Of a stretch of 64,000 nt of DNA, positions 9,004-18,451 are shown in pieces. Within the stretch, counting starts at the first letter, position 1, and each line of letters starts with the position of its first letter. A program made the position numbers and the translations under genes. Origin of the DNA: Sulfurovaceae bacterium (lineage in GTDB: Bacteria > Campylobacterota > Campylobacteria > Campylobacterales > Sulfurovaceae); contig JAQTLE010000001.1 of NCBI GenBank assembly GCA_028715055.1, positions 414,319 to 478,318 of the forward strand, in the 5' to 3' direction. Under the pieces are notes generated by a model. That model did no database searches. It was not told the origin of the DNA and saw only the letters and a list, made by a program, of their open reading frames with translations.

Positions 9004-10175
9004 CCTATAATATGTCCTACGAATTTTGAAGAATTGTTTATTATGGCCCCGCCTCGTCTAAATCCTAGCCCGCAAGCCTCATATGCAAAGAAAACCCCGG
9101 CTTGGTATGAATTTCCATTATAATCTTGTTCTAATGAAGTAAATGATTGATATAGCATCGGATAATTGCCATATTCACCGTTTTGCTCTGCTGTAGTTGA
9201 GCCGTCTTGTTCGATTATGGAAACATTTCCGCCTTCTCGTCCAAACATAGGTTTTTTTACTTGTTTTTGTCCTTTTAATGGTTCAAAACTACTTTCTAGT
9301 AGAAGTGGATGATTTGGATATAGATCCCAGAGTATTTTCATGATGCCTTTGCTTTGAAAGAGTAGTGTGTATGCCGGATTGAAAACTATAGCTTGTTGAT
9401 TGTTTACGATATTGGTTAGTATCATTGCCAAATCAGGAGTTTCAAGCGCTATAATTTCCCAAGGAATGAGTTTAAACCATAGTTCATATTTTTCATTATT
9501 ATAAAATATTCCATCATCACTAAATTCAATTTCATCAACAAATGCAAAATCAGTATCAAATCCAGCCTGAGAAGCAATGTGTTGTAATAATTTTACCGTA
9601 TTTTCTTCTTCTATATTTCCTTTTATAGAGCTAAATAAAAATTTCCATCCATCGTATTTTATTTCAAAATCTTCTACGCTATCTTCAAGAGTAATAATCC
9701 TTTTGAAGTTATCTGTTAAAGCTTCGTAGATACCATTAAATTGACTACTTTCTTCTAGATCGTTATATTTCAGCATAGCCCATTGCACAATAGCACTTTC
9801 AAATAGCGAAGTAGGGGTATCGCTATTAAATTCAAGTAATTTTATAGGTAATCCATTTGTGCCGCCGGCCAGATCAAATCTTCCGTAAAGATGCCAATGA
9901 ACATCATTTTCCCATGATCCTTTTATCAGTTCTACTAAGTTAAAAGGGATCCCAATCTCATGGAAAAGATTATTATCTATGACGTACCCAGCTGCATTTA
10001 TGAACATATCATAGAGCTCATTGCCTGCTTCATAAAATGCTTGGGCTTCTTGTTCTGAAATGATCACAAGCTCATTGGCTATATAGCTAGTATTGTCATT
10101 ATCTGTATGCCATGCAAATCCAAGATTTTCTAGATAGTTATTTTCTAGTGGTTTTATATTTTTTAAATTTATCAT
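9000..10175 (-). CDS. glutathionylspermidine synthase family protein (ATP-grasp)
   Basis: A 391-residue single-domain member of the glutathionylspermidine-synthetase pre-ATP-grasp family, the YgiC/YjfC type, without the amidase half found in E. coli Gss. Recognisable pieces are LLEFNSDTPTSLFES, PNHPLLLESSF and KKPMFGREGGNVSI, then GNYPMLYQ and the C-terminal GLGFRRGGAIINNSS. ATP-dependent ligation is expected, but the substrate of this stand-alone form is unknown. It lies three bases after the UPF0323 lipoprotein gene on the same strand, so the two are almost certainly one transcript. Confidence 0.88.
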   Translation of the reverse strand: MINLKNIKPLENNYLENLGFAWHTDNDNTSYIANELVIISEQEAQAFYEAGNELYDMFINAAGYVIDNNLFHEIGIPFNLVELIKGSWENDVHWHLYGRFDLAGGTNGLPIKLLEFNSDTPTSLFESAIVQWAMLKYNDLEESSQFNGIYEALTDNFKRIITLEDSVEDFEIKYDGWKFLFSSIKGNIEEENTVKLLQHIASQAGFDTDFAFVDEIEFSDDGIFYNNEKYELWFKLIPWEIIALETPDLAMILTNIVNNQQAIVFNPAYTLLFQSKGIMKILWDLYPNHPLLLESSFEPLKGQKQVKKPMFGREGGNVSIIEQDGSTTAEQNGEYGNYPMLYQSFTSLEQDYNGNSYQAGVFFAYEACGLGFRRGGAIINNSSKFVGHIIG

Positions 10176-10178
10176 ATA

Positions 10179-10784
10179 TTAACCACCAAAGAATCCGCCA
10201 CTTGTTGACGAACCGCTGCTTTTAGTCCCAAAAAATCCGCTTCTTGAATTGCCTGCAGATGTTGTGCCACCTTTTTTAAAGCTGTCGACACTTCTTGAGT
10301 AAGTAGATGGCGATGAGTATCCGGCTTGACGATTGTGTTGATAGTTTTGATTGTTAAAAAGTTTACTGCCTATCCATGAACCTATTATTGCTCCAGCAGC
10401 ACTAGCTAATATTGCTTCGCCTAAACCCATTCCATGTCCTGAGAGTTGTGCATTTTGAGGATTTGTCAGATTTGATGTATTGTTATCAATCTTTAACTTC
10501 TCCTCTTTCATGAGCTTATCCATCTCTTCTTTTGTAAGAACCTTTTCAGTGCCATCAAGCTGTTTTAGTACAATTCGTGTTTCATCGGACGGAAACTCTT
10601 CCTTAACTTTATATTCACCTTTGGACGTTTCTTCTATGATTACAAAAGCACCTTTGGCTTGTTCTTTGGATGCTTGATCGGTTTGCTCTTGATTGTTGCC
10701 ACAACCGGTTAAGCCAGAAGCAAGTAAAATACTTAAACCGCTAGCAGTTAATATGGTATTAGAAAATGTTTTAATATATTTCAT
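10179..10784 (-). CDS. UPF0323-type lipoprotein
   Basis: A 201-residue predicted lipoprotein. The signal peptide ends in the lipobox LTGC at about residues 25-28. The mature part is charged at first (KEQAKGAFVIIEETSKGEYKV), then has a glycine-rich hydrophobic stretch GEAILASAAGAIIGSWIGS. The tail is rich in Ser and Gly and ends FFGTKSSGSSTSGGFFGG. This is the layout of the UPF0323 family of Campylobacter and Helicobacter. The function is unknown. AAGGA precedes the ATG and a minus-strand TATAAT sits at 10820-10815. It heads a two-gene unit with the ATP-grasp enzyme. Confidence 0.82.
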   Translation of the reverse strand: MKYIKTFSNTILTASGLSILLASGLTGCGNNQEQTDQASKEQAKGAFVIIEETSKGEYKVKEEFPSDETRIVLKQLDGTEKVLTKEEMDKLMKEEKLKIDNNTSNLTNPQNAQLSGHGMGLGEAILASAAGAIIGSWIGSKLFNNQNYQHNRQAGYSSPSTYSRSVDSFKKGGTTSAGNSRSGFFGTKSSGSSTSGGFFGG

Positions 10785-10814
10785 GATGATAATTTCCTTA
10801 TAAAATAAGGTGAT

Positions 10815-10820
10815 ATTATA
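10815..10820 (-). promoter_or_regulatory. -10 box for the UPF0323 lipoprotein gene
   Basis: The minus strand reads TATAAT at 10820-10815, about 30 bases ahead of the ATG at 10784. It lies in the 80-base gap between this gene and the ftsZ stop. Confidence 0.5.
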
Positions 10821-10864
10821 TCAAAATATCCCCGAGAATAGGGATGGAGATAGAATGAACTTAT

Positions 10865-12025
10865 TTAGTCCATCTGTTTGCGTAAAAATGTAGGAACTTG
10901 ATAGATATCATCATCTTCGCTATTGTATCCGCCAACTACAATTTTATTAGCACTTCTAAGGGTGTTTATATTATTTGAAGTATTTGCATTAAAAAGCGAC
11001 TGAGATGTTTGTCTGTCATTTGTTTTTGGTTGAGCATGTGTTTTATCTTCAAAGCCGGTCGCTATAACAGTAATTTTAACTTCATCCACGGCAAAAGAAC
11101 TGTCTGTGGTCGTACCAAATATAACGTAAGCATGCTCATCTGCATTTTCTTCAATAACTTCCATGGCTTCAGAAATTTCCATCAAAGGATAATCAGGATG
11201 GATATAAAAATGGACCAAAATACCAGTAGCCCCATCAATAGATATATTATCTAAAAGCGGTGATTCTATAGCAATTTTAGCTGCATCATAAGCAGCATTT
11301 TTGCCTACGCTTCTACCTGTTCCCATAAGAGCCAAGCCACGGTGATTCATGACGGTTTTAATATCTGCAAAGTCAAGGTTTATATCATTTTCGCCATGAG
11401 AAATGATGACATTTGAAATACCACCGACTGCTTGAGCTAAAATATCATCAACCATTTTAAAGCTTTCTTTTATTCCCATATTTTTTTCAACGATAGACAA
11501 TAACTTTTCGTTTGGTATAACTATAATAGAGTCACTTTCTCTTTTTAGTTCCTCTAATCCTTCTTTTGCAAGAGCCGTTCTTTTTTTCCCTTCAAATTTA
11601 AAAGGACTAGTTACAATAGATACTGTCAAAGCACCTATTTCTTTAGCTACTTGAGCTATGACCGGAGCAGCTCCTGTGCCTGTGCCGCCACCAAGACCGG
11701 CAGAAATAAATACCATATCGGCACCTTTTAGTATGCTTCTGAGTTCTTCATAGCTTTCTAATGCAGCTTCTCTTCCTTTTTCCGGTATCATGCCAGCACC
11801 CTGTCCGCCAGTTGTATTGACACCTAGTTTAATTTTGTATGGAGCTAATGAGTTTTCTAGTGCCTGGCCATCAGTATTTGCAACAATAAGATCAATATCT
11901 TTAGCACCTTCTCGTATCATATGATTAATCATATTGCCGCCGCCGCCGCCAACACCTATTACTTTGATTTTGGCACCATTTGTACAATATTTTGTTTCTA
12001 CTATATCAATCTCAAACGCTTCCAT
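10865..12025 (-). CDS. ftsZ: cell division protein FtsZ
   Basis: Tubulin-like GTPase that forms the division ring. The GTP-binding motif GGGTGTGAAP is intact in FISAGLGGGTGTGAAPVIAQ. The N-terminal GVGGGGGNMINHMI and the T7 loop NLDFADIKTVM are present. The C-terminus has a variable linker and ends in the FtsA/ZipA-binding peptide DDIYQVPTFLRKQMD. The length of 386 is standard. AAAGGAGC precedes the ATG. It is the last gene of ppiD-ftsA-ftsZ, the same order as in Campylobacter jejuni. Confidence 0.98.
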   Translation of the reverse strand: MEAFEIDIVETKYCTNGAKIKVIGVGGGGGNMINHMIREGAKDIDLIVANTDGQALENSLAPYKIKLGVNTTGGQGAGMIPEKGREAALESYEELRSILKGADMVFISAGLGGGTGTGAAPVIAQVAKEIGALTVSIVTSPFKFEGKKRTALAKEGLEELKRESDSIIVIPNEKLLSIVEKNMGIKESFKMVDDILAQAVGGISNVIISHGENDINLDFADIKTVMNHRGLALMGTGRSVGKNAAYDAAKIAIESPLLDNISIDGATGILVHFYIHPDYPLMEISEAMEVIEENADEHAYVIFGTTTDSSFAVDEVKITVIATGFEDKTHAQPKTNDRQTSQSLFNANTSNNINTLRSANKIVVGGYNSEDDDIYQVPTFLRKQMD

Positions 12026-12052
12026 ACTTTGCTCCTTTTTGTTTGGGTTGGA

Positions 12053-13471
12053 TTAAAATAATTGCTTTAACCATGTAGATAGCTTATTTATATAACTATT
12101 TTGCTTATCAACTCTTGTTAGATCTTCTAAACAAAATGTTTTTACGTTTTGCTCTTCTGATTCTCCATTAAACAAAGAATGCTCATCATCAACATACTGG
12201 GTCTTTTGATTTTTTCTTTGTTCATAAAAATCATCAGCCGCATTATTGTGTATTTTGATATCTTTTAAATCTTCATGTTCAGTTGTTTTAGAGTGCAACA
12301 ATTCTTGAGCATAATTTATTTCATACTCTGTGTGATTGCCCGATTTGTATAATAACAACCCTATTACTGATGCATATGCAGGATTTTTTAACTCTTCAAA
12401 CATGCCTTTAATATTTTCAATATTAGGTAGTGATATACGAACAGGCATATTGGAAAAAATAGCTTGAGCCAATTCTCTTGTGCCTTTTAGGTTAGCCATC
12501 CCGCCGGTTAATATGATACCGGAGCCCACCTTTTCTTTTAAGCCGCTTTTATCAAATATTTTTTCCAAGATAGCTAACGTTTCTTCGACTCTGGCAAAAA
12601 TAACATCATGAACAATATCCAAAGAAACTATACTTCTATTTTCTTCATTGCCGATAATCGGCAATTCTATAGTATCATTTGAACTTTCAGTGAGATTGCC
12701 GTGTCTTATTTTGATATTTTCAGCAATATTTAGAGGCGTATGAAGTGCAATTGATAAATCGCTTGTAATATTATTTGAACCGATTCCAAAAAAGTCATTG
12801 TATCTAATGGCATTACCGGTATAAACAGTTAATGTACTTGTTTGTCCGCCCAAATCCAAAACAACTACGCCTAATTCTTTGTCATCTTCTTTGATTGTTG
12901 AAATTGAAGATGCATATCCATTTAGAACGATATCTTCGATTTCAACCCCCGCAGATTTGACAGCTTTTTTAAGATTAGATAGATTTGATTTTTGGGTCAT
13001 GACAATATTGACTTCAGCTTCCAATCTGCTAGCATTCATACCATATGGATCTTCTACGAAATCTTGATCGTCAACTTTAAAATTGTACGGTAATACATGG
13101 ATAATCTCATATTCATTTGGAATATTTGCATTATAAAGCGCAGTATTCAAAGCGCGATGAATTTCTTTGATACCTATATCTTTATGAGGTATATTTACTA
13201 TTCCTGTTGCATTGATGCTTTTTGCATATGCATTAGAAATTGATACAATAGCGTTATTTATGTTATTGCCGGATATACGTCTTGCATCATTTACGGCTTT
13301 TTTTATGACTTTGGAAGCTAATTCTATATTTGTGATAGAACCTTTTTTGACACCTTGTGATTTTACAATCCCGTGACCTAGTATTTGCAATTGATCATCG
13401 TCTGTTTTTTCTGCGATGATAGCACATATTTTGGTAGATCCAATGTCAATTGCTAATATAGTTTTATTCAA
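12053..13471 (-). CDS. ftsA: cell division protein FtsA
   Basis: Actin-like ATPase that tethers FtsZ to the membrane. The phosphate-1 loop AIDIGSTKICAI is at the N-terminus, VVVLDLGGQTSTL is the second phosphate motif and GIILTGGMANL the adenosine motif. A long acidic, poorly conserved insert follows (about 370-450). The last residues YINKLSTWLKQLF make the amphipathic membrane-targeting helix. I place the start at the TTG at 13471 (MNKTILAIDIG) because AAAGGA lies seven bases before it. A TTG at 13477 is too close to that site. The start overlaps the end of the ppiD-like gene, so the two are coupled. Confidence 0.95.
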   Translation of the reverse strand: MNKTILAIDIGSTKICAIIAEKTDDDQLQILGHGIVKSQGVKKGSITNIELASKVIKKAVNDARRISGNNINNAIVSISNAYAKSINATGIVNIPHKDIGIKEIHRALNTALYNANIPNEYEIIHVLPYNFKVDDQDFVEDPYGMNASRLEAEVNIVMTQKSNLSNLKKAVKSAGVEIEDIVLNGYASSISTIKEDDKELGVVVLDLGGQTSTLTVYTGNAIRYNDFFGIGSNNITSDLSIALHTPLNIAENIKIRHGNLTESSNDTIELPIIGNEENRSIVSLDIVHDVIFARVEETLAILEKIFDKSGLKEKVGSGIILTGGMANLKGTRELAQAIFSNMPVRISLPNIENIKGMFEELKNPAYASVIGLLLYKSGNHTEYEINYAQELLHSKTTEHEDLKDIKIHNNAADDFYEQRKNQKTQYVDDEHSLFNGESEEQNVKTFCLEDLTRVDKQNSYINKLSTWLKQLF

Positions 13472-14942
13472 GGCCAAGTCCTTTTACATAAACATCAGTT
13501 GAAAAATCTTTATCAAGTTTTTTTAGAAGATTTGCCTCTAAAAGTTTTCTTTTCAATTCACTTACGCTTTGATTAATCATCTGTGCCTCTTTATTGTCTC
13601 GAGTAACTACCTTTTGGGCTATAATTTTGTAAACAACAATTTTGTCCGATAGATTTATTATACCTTTTTCTTTTTGAGATGTAAATAGTTCTTGTAAAAA
13701 TTGTAAATTTTCTCCGTTATTTAATGACAATGCATTGTCAGTGCCATTTAAAGATACCCATTTGACTGTTTTTCCGCCTGTTGTATCAAAATTTTTAAGA
13801 GTATTTATAGCAAGCGTTTGTAAAGCTTTTTTGCTGGCTTCTTTTGTATAATCCTGCACAAGATTGTTTTTGGCCTCATCAAACGTCATTGGTTGCGGAT
13901 TAATTTTTGAAATAAGTTTTATAGTTGCATATTTGTCTCCAACAGCTCTTGGTTTTAGGATATCGCCATTGTTTAGTTTGTCGATTTCGTTTATAATTTG
14001 TGGTGAAACTTTTTGATCATTTGCAGATAATACGATTTTTTCATTTGCTTGAATTTTGCCTTTTTTATAATCAATATATGCACGTTGCGCAGTTTTTTCA
14101 CCTTTTTGTAAACGAAGTTCTTTTGTGATAAAAGGAATTACTGCTTCAAACGGAAGTTGTTTTCCGTCCTGAGATATAAATTTGCTTACATTTGTTTTAT
14201 AAAATGCTTCGAGTTCTTCTTTCGAGATATTAATATTTTCAGTCGGGGTCCATAATATCTCAATAGAATATTTTTTAGGCTGCATATAGTTTTGTTTATA
14301 ATTTGACCAATATTGTTGCAGTTTATTATCATCAATAGATACAGAAACATCTTTAGATGTTAAAATGCTATAAGCTATCTGATCAGATATGCCAAGGGGC
14401 AATGCCACAGCTTTTACCTCAAAAGGAGTCGCATTTGTGTAAAGCAAAGCTGTTAATTTATTGATAATCAATTCATCTTTTACCATATTTTCAAAAGTTT
14501 GGGCTTTGATATTTTGTGTTTGAAGATATTGTTCATAGATCGCTTTATCAAATTTGCCGTTATTTTTGAAACCCTCAAATGACTCAAGGGTTTTTGCAAC
14601 TTCTTTGTCACTTGCCACAATACCATACTCTTTTGCCAAATTTAATATTTCTGCTTGTGCTTTTAGGATAGCAAAAGTTTGTTTTTCAATACCTATTTCC
14701 TTGGCTTTTTGTTCGTCCAACTTTCCTTGAAGTTGTTGATTGTATTGATTGTATAAATTGCGATATGCCATATCAAATCTACTTTGTTCTATTGTAATAT
14801 CGCCAACCTTGGCTATTTTGCCGCTATTGGAGCCGAGCTTATAACTTCCCCAGCCAACAAATCCGGCACCGATAAAAGCAATTGTTGCGATCCATATTGT
14901 CCATACTAAATATCTGTTGTGTTTTTGCATCCAACTAATCAT
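13464..14942 (-). CDS. PpiD-like membrane-anchored periplasmic chaperone/peptidyl-prolyl isomerase
   Basis: A 492-residue protein with one N-terminal membrane anchor (LVWTIWIATIAFIGAGFVGW, about 12-31). A SurA-type N-terminal helical chaperone domain follows (IEQSRFDMAYRNLYNQY onward, about 48-190). The middle carries the parvulin-like region with FISQDGKQLPFEAV, and the C-terminal half is helical. The layout is that of PpiD, which assists folding of secreted and outer-membrane proteins at the Sec exit. Parvulin catalytic residues are not clearly recognisable, so isomerase activity is uncertain. It is first in the ppiD-ftsA-ftsZ unit and overlaps ftsA. Confidence 0.85.
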   Translation of the reverse strand: MISWMQKHNRYLVWTIWIATIAFIGAGFVGWGSYKLGSNSGKIAKVGDITIEQSRFDMAYRNLYNQYNQQLQGKLDEQKAKEIGIEKQTFAILKAQAEILNLAKEYGIVASDKEVAKTLESFEGFKNNGKFDKAIYEQYLQTQNIKAQTFENMVKDELIINKLTALLYTNATPFEVKAVALPLGISDQIAYSILTSKDVSVSIDDNKLQQYWSNYKQNYMQPKKYSIEILWTPTENINISKEELEAFYKTNVSKFISQDGKQLPFEAVIPFITKELRLQKGEKTAQRAYIDYKKGKIQANEKIVLSANDQKVSPQIINEIDKLNNGDILKPRAVGDKYATIKLISKINPQPMTFDEAKNNLVQDYTKEASKKALQTLAINTLKNFDTTGGKTVKWVSLNGTDNALSLNNGENLQFLQELFTSQKEKGIINLSDKIVVYKIIAQKVVTRDNKEAQMINQSVSELKRKLLEANLLKKLDKDFSTDVYVKGLGLE

Positions 14943-14974
14943 TTATGTTTATCTACCTTCAATTAAAAAATTTG

Positions 14975-14980
14975 TATAAT
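14975..14980 (+). promoter_or_regulatory. -10 box upstream of bioA
   Basis: TATAAT at 14975-14980, 44 bases before the bioA GTG, in the divergent spacer between ppiD-like and bioA. Confidence 0.5.
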
Positions 14981-15024
14981 ATTTTAGTCAACTTGTTATT
15001 AAGTGCAATTGAAAAGGATGTTTT

Positions 15025-16326
15025 GTGGTAAGTTTAAATCAAGAATTAATGAAAAAAGACCTGGATATTGTATGGCATCCATGTACTCAGATGAAAGACC
15101 ATGAGATATTGCCTATAATTCCGATAAGATCAGCAAAAGGTGTTTACCTTTATGATTTTAATGAGAATAAATATATTGATGCTATCAGTAGCTGGTGGGT
15201 GAATATATTTGGACATTCAAATCCTTATATTAATAATAAAATAAAAGAGCAGCTAGAAACTTTAGAGCATGTTCTTTTAGCTGGTTTTACTCATGAACCT
15301 GCTATTAATTTAGCGCATAAATTGGTAGATATTGTCCCTAATGGTTTAAAAAAAGTATTTTTTGCAGACAATGGTTCTAGTGCAATTGAAATCGCACTTA
15401 AGATGAGCTATCACTATCATTTGAACATGAAACAAAAACGAACTACATTTTTATCTCTTACCAATAGCTATCACGGCGAAACAATAGGAGCACTCAGTAT
15501 AGGAGATGTTTCTTTGTATAAAGAGACTTATGAGCCGTTATTGCTTCAATGTTTGCAAACACCGGTGCCGATCAATAGCAGCAAACAAGCAGCAATAGAT
15601 GCACTAAAAAGCTTGGAGTTGATCTTGAAAGATAATGGCAGCAATATATCGGCTATGATTGTTGAGCCATTGGTGCAAGGAGCTGGAGGCATGCATATGT
15701 ATCATGCCGATTATTTAGCAGGCGCAAGAATCCTTACGCAAAAATATGGTATCCATTTTATCGCTGATGAGATTATGACAGGATTTGGCCGTACAGGTAC
15801 AATGTTTGCATGTGAGCAAGCATCAATATCCCCGGATTTTATGACATTGTCAAAAGGGCTTACCGGTGGCTACCTTCCATTGTCAGTTGTCATGACAACA
15901 AATGAAATATATAATGCATTTTATTGTGATTATAATGAGCATAAAGCATTTTTGCATTCTCACAGCTATACCGGAAATCCTTTGGCTTGTAGCGCAGCGC
16001 TGGCTACTTTGGAATTATTTGAGTCAAATGATATTTTGGAACAAAATAAGGAAAAAAGTTTGTACATAAAGACAAACCTAGAGAGATTTAAAAGTCTTCC
16101 CAATGTCAAAGAAACAAGAATTTTAGGCATGATAGCTGCTGTTGAATTGCAAGGATATAAGGCAGAAGAAAGAATAGGGCTTAAGGTTTACGAATTTGCA
16201 CTTTCTCGGGGAGTTTTACTTAGACCACTAGGAAATGTGGTATATTTTATGCCGCCTTATATTATTTCAACGGAAGAAATAGACAACGTTCTAGATACCA
16301 TGTATGATGCTATAAAAAATATTTAG
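15025..16326 (+). CDS. bioA: adenosylmethionine-8-amino-7-oxononanoate aminotransferase
   Basis: Biotin synthesis: transfers an amino group from S-adenosylmethionine to KAPA, giving DAPA. It is a class III PLP aminotransferase of 433 residues. The start region IVWHPCTQMKDHE and SSWWVNIFGHSNP are BioA hallmarks. The cofactor aspartate is in HFIADEIMTGFGRTG (Asp248) and the PLP lysine in TLSKGLTGGYLPL (Lys277). The start codon is GTG, with AAAAGGA seven bases ahead. No other bio genes are in the window. The 3' end overlaps the convergent Sel1 gene by four bases. Confidence 0.95.
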   Translation: MVSLNQELMKKDLDIVWHPCTQMKDHEILPIIPIRSAKGVYLYDFNENKYIDAISSWWVNIFGHSNPYINNKIKEQLETLEHVLLAGFTHEPAINLAHKLVDIVPNGLKKVFFADNGSSAIEIALKMSYHYHLNMKQKRTTFLSLTNSYHGETIGALSIGDVSLYKETYEPLLLQCLQTPVPINSSKQAAIDALKSLELILKDNGSNISAMIVEPLVQGAGGMHMYHADYLAGARILTQKYGIHFIADEIMTGFGRTGTMFACEQASISPDFMTLSKGLTGGYLPLSVVMTTNEIYNAFYCDYNEHKAFLHSHSYTGNPLACSAALATLELFESNDILEQNKEKSLYIKTNLERFKSLPNVKETRILGMIAAVELQGYKAEERIGLKVYEFALSRGVLLRPLGNVVYFMPPYIISTEEIDNVLDTMYDAIKNI

Positions 16327-17291
16327 AGTATATTTTCTTCATCTTTAAACAAGAATGAAAAAAAGCCTTTATTTTTTTTTCTTATTTTGTTATAGAGATT
16401 TTTTGCTCTATCTAAATCAAGTTCAATAGCTTGCTTATAGCAATATTCAGCCTGTTTGACATCTTGTTCTGTCCCAACACCATATTCATAGAATTGACCA
16501 AGGTCGCAAAGAGCTTCTCTGCAATTATTTGATGCCAATTCTTTTATAAGTTCGAAAGCTTTGTTGTTATTTTTTTGAAACAATTCACCCTTGTATAATT
16601 CTCTAGCAAATAATAATTTTCCCAAATTAGAATCGGTTGCTCCAAATACTATCACCAATTGAGCTGCTTCATCATCAAGTTTTTTATTTTTGAGTTTTTG
16701 AATGTAAGCCAACATATTCAAAATCCCTTTTTCCGTATAGCCTATTTCTGCTATATATTTTATCCATGAATCGACAGACTTAGGAAAAACATACATTTCT
16801 TTGTCCAAATATATTGTTGTCATTTTTTGGATTTTCTCTACAATATCAGGTATCGGAGGATATTGATTGATGTCTTGTTGTTCTGTTTTATCACTTGTAA
16901 ATATTTCTTCTGTTTTTTGGAGTTCTTTTTCTGCGGTAATTTCCAAATTGTCTATTTCATTTGGTTTTATATCTTTATTTTTTGTTTCTTCAGCTATTAC
17001 ATCAGATGGCATTATTGAGCTTGAGATATCTTGAGTAAAATCATCTTCTATGAATGATATTTGCTCTATTTTCGGTTGTGTATTTTGTTGTTTATATTCT
17101 TTTACATTATACAGATCAATAAGAGCTTGTGCTTGAGCATAATTTTTTTGTCTCAAGAAACTTATGATTTCATTTAGGGCCTCATCTTCTTCGAAAGGTT
17201 CTAGTTTTAGTAATTGGAGTTTAATAGTTTCTGCATCTGTCATAAAGATTGCAAGTTTAATAATTTCTAGTCTTTTTTTAATTTGATTCAT
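16323..17291 (-). CDS. Sel1-repeat (TPR-like) protein
   Basis: A 322-residue protein, probably cytoplasmic, since no signal peptide or membrane segment is seen. The middle (about 70-135) is acidic and low in complexity. The C-terminal part has at least one clear Sel1-like repeat, CREALCDLGQFYEYGVGTEQ and its continuation, with another degenerate unit before it (LGKLLFARELYKGELF). Such repeats serve as protein-binding scaffolds. The partner is unknown. I use the ATG at 17291 with CAGGAA upstream; a GTG directly before it is possible. A -10 box lies at 17333-17328. Confidence 0.75.
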   Translation of the reverse strand: MNQIKKRLEIIKLAIFMTDAETIKLQLLKLEPFEEDEALNEIISFLRQKNYAQAQALIDLYNVKEYKQQNTQPKIEQISFIEDDFTQDISSSIMPSDVIAEETKNKDIKPNEIDNLEITAEKELQKTEEIFTSDKTEQQDINQYPPIPDIVEKIQKMTTIYLDKEMYVFPKSVDSWIKYIAEIGYTEKGILNMLAYIQKLKNKKLDDEAAQLVIVFGATDSNLGKLLFARELYKGELFQKNNNKAFELIKELASNNCREALCDLGQFYEYGVGTEQDVKQAEYCYKQAIELDLDRAKNLYNKIRKKNKGFFSFLFKDEENIL

Positions 17292-17327
17292 CACAAATAA
17301 TTCCTGCCATTGTCAACATTTTGTAAT

Positions 17328-17333
17328 ATTATA
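17328..17333 (-). promoter_or_regulatory. -10 box for the Sel1-repeat gene
   Basis: The minus strand reads GATATAATATT, with TATAAT at 17333-17328, 37 bases from the ATG. The rest of the 150-base divergent spacer to rsmH is plain AT-rich sequence. Confidence 0.5.
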
Positions 17334-17510
17334 TCAAAAAGAATGTCAAGATTTACAAGTCAATAAAGAAGCTTTTTTATAAATTTCATAGTCGGTAATT
17401 AAAAAAATGTTTTTAGTTTTTAAAATGTTTTTATTTTAAAAACAGATTTGCTAAGAAGGCTTGGAGTAAAAATTTGTTATTATATAAAAAATAAATACAA
17501 AGAGTACATT

Positions 17511-18443
17511 GTGTCAATCAAGAGTCCGCATATACCAGTTTTGCTTAATGAAGTGATTAATAGTTTTCGTGATGTAAAAAACGGTTATTTTGTTGATTGT
17601 ACTTTAGGTTACGGCGGCCACAGCAAACATATGTTGGAACATTATCCACAATTAAAACATATAGGTATAGACAGAGATGATGAAGCATTAGCTTTTTCCA
17701 AGCAGCATTTGATGCAATTTAGCGATAGAAGCATTTTATATAAAGGTACTTTTGCAAATATATTTCCCAAACTCCAAGAAAAACCTATAGTTGCGGTATT
17801 GGCTGATTTTGGAGTATCATCTTTACAATTAGACAAATTGGAGCGAGGTTTTTCGTTTGGAAGCGAAACTCTTGATATGCGCATGGATAGTGATGCAAAA
17901 CTCAGTGCATATGAAGTAGTAAATAATTATAGTTTTTCTAAATTGGAATATATTTTTAAACATTACGGAGAGATAAATCGTTCTAAAGAATTGGCAAACT
18001 CGATAATCGAAGAGCGAGCAAAACAACCTATACAAAGTGCAAAAGCTTTAAGTGAAATTGCATCTAAAATTCTTCCAAAAGGCGGTAAAATTCATCCCGC
18101 GACTTTGGTTTTCCAAGCTATCAGAATAGAAGTAAACAATGAATTGGGCGAAATTGAAGGATTGCTTGATGCATTAGAAGCCAAACATACAGAAGGTGAA
18201 ATTGTATCGTTGATCACGTTTCATTCTTTGGAAGACAGATTGGTCAAAAATCGTTTTACCAAATGGAGCAAAGACTGTATTTGCGATGATATGGCAATGA
18301 GATGTACTTGTGGAAAGAAACATTCTCTGGGTTTTATGTTGAACAAAAAACCGATTACCGCAAGTTTAGAAGAGTTGAAGTATAATCCCAGAAGCAGAAG
18401 TGCCAAGCTTCGCACATTTTGTTTTACCAAATCAAACAATTAG
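17511..18443 (+). CDS. rsmH: 16S rRNA (cytosine(1402)-N(4))-methyltransferase
   Basis: Methylates C1402 of 16S rRNA using S-adenosylmethionine. Family landmarks are HIPVLLNEVINSF at the N-terminus, the SAM loop VDCTLGYGGHSKHML, ADFGVSSLQLD, RGFSFGSETLDMRMD, and ITFHSLEDRLVKNRF near the C-terminus. A longer frame opens at a TTG (17448). I place the start at GTG 17511, because the extra 21 residues are basic junk outside the family's normal N-terminus and AAAGAG lies six bases before the GTG. This gives 310 residues, the usual size. An FtsL-like gene follows nine bases after the stop. Confidence 0.94.
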   Translation: MSIKSPHIPVLLNEVINSFRDVKNGYFVDCTLGYGGHSKHMLEHYPQLKHIGIDRDDEALAFSKQHLMQFSDRSILYKGTFANIFPKLQEKPIVAVLADFGVSSLQLDKLERGFSFGSETLDMRMDSDAKLSAYEVVNNYSFSKLEYIFKHYGEINRSKELANSIIEERAKQPIQSAKALSEIASKILPKGGKIHPATLVFQAIRIEVNNELGEIEGLLDALEAKHTEGEIVSLITFHSLEDRLVKNRFTKWSKDCICDDMAMRCTCGKKHSLGFMLNKKPITASLEELKYNPRSRSAKLRTFCFTKSNN

Positions 18444-18451
18444 GATTTGCA

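Noticed and set aside
10827..10846. ATCCC/GGGAT dyad between ftsZ and the UPF0323 gene
   Set aside because: A five-base stem next to a promoter box; likely chance.
17448..17510. N-terminal extension of rsmH from TTG 17448
   Set aside because: The 21 extra residues are outside the conserved family and a GTG with a better-placed ribosome-binding site follows.
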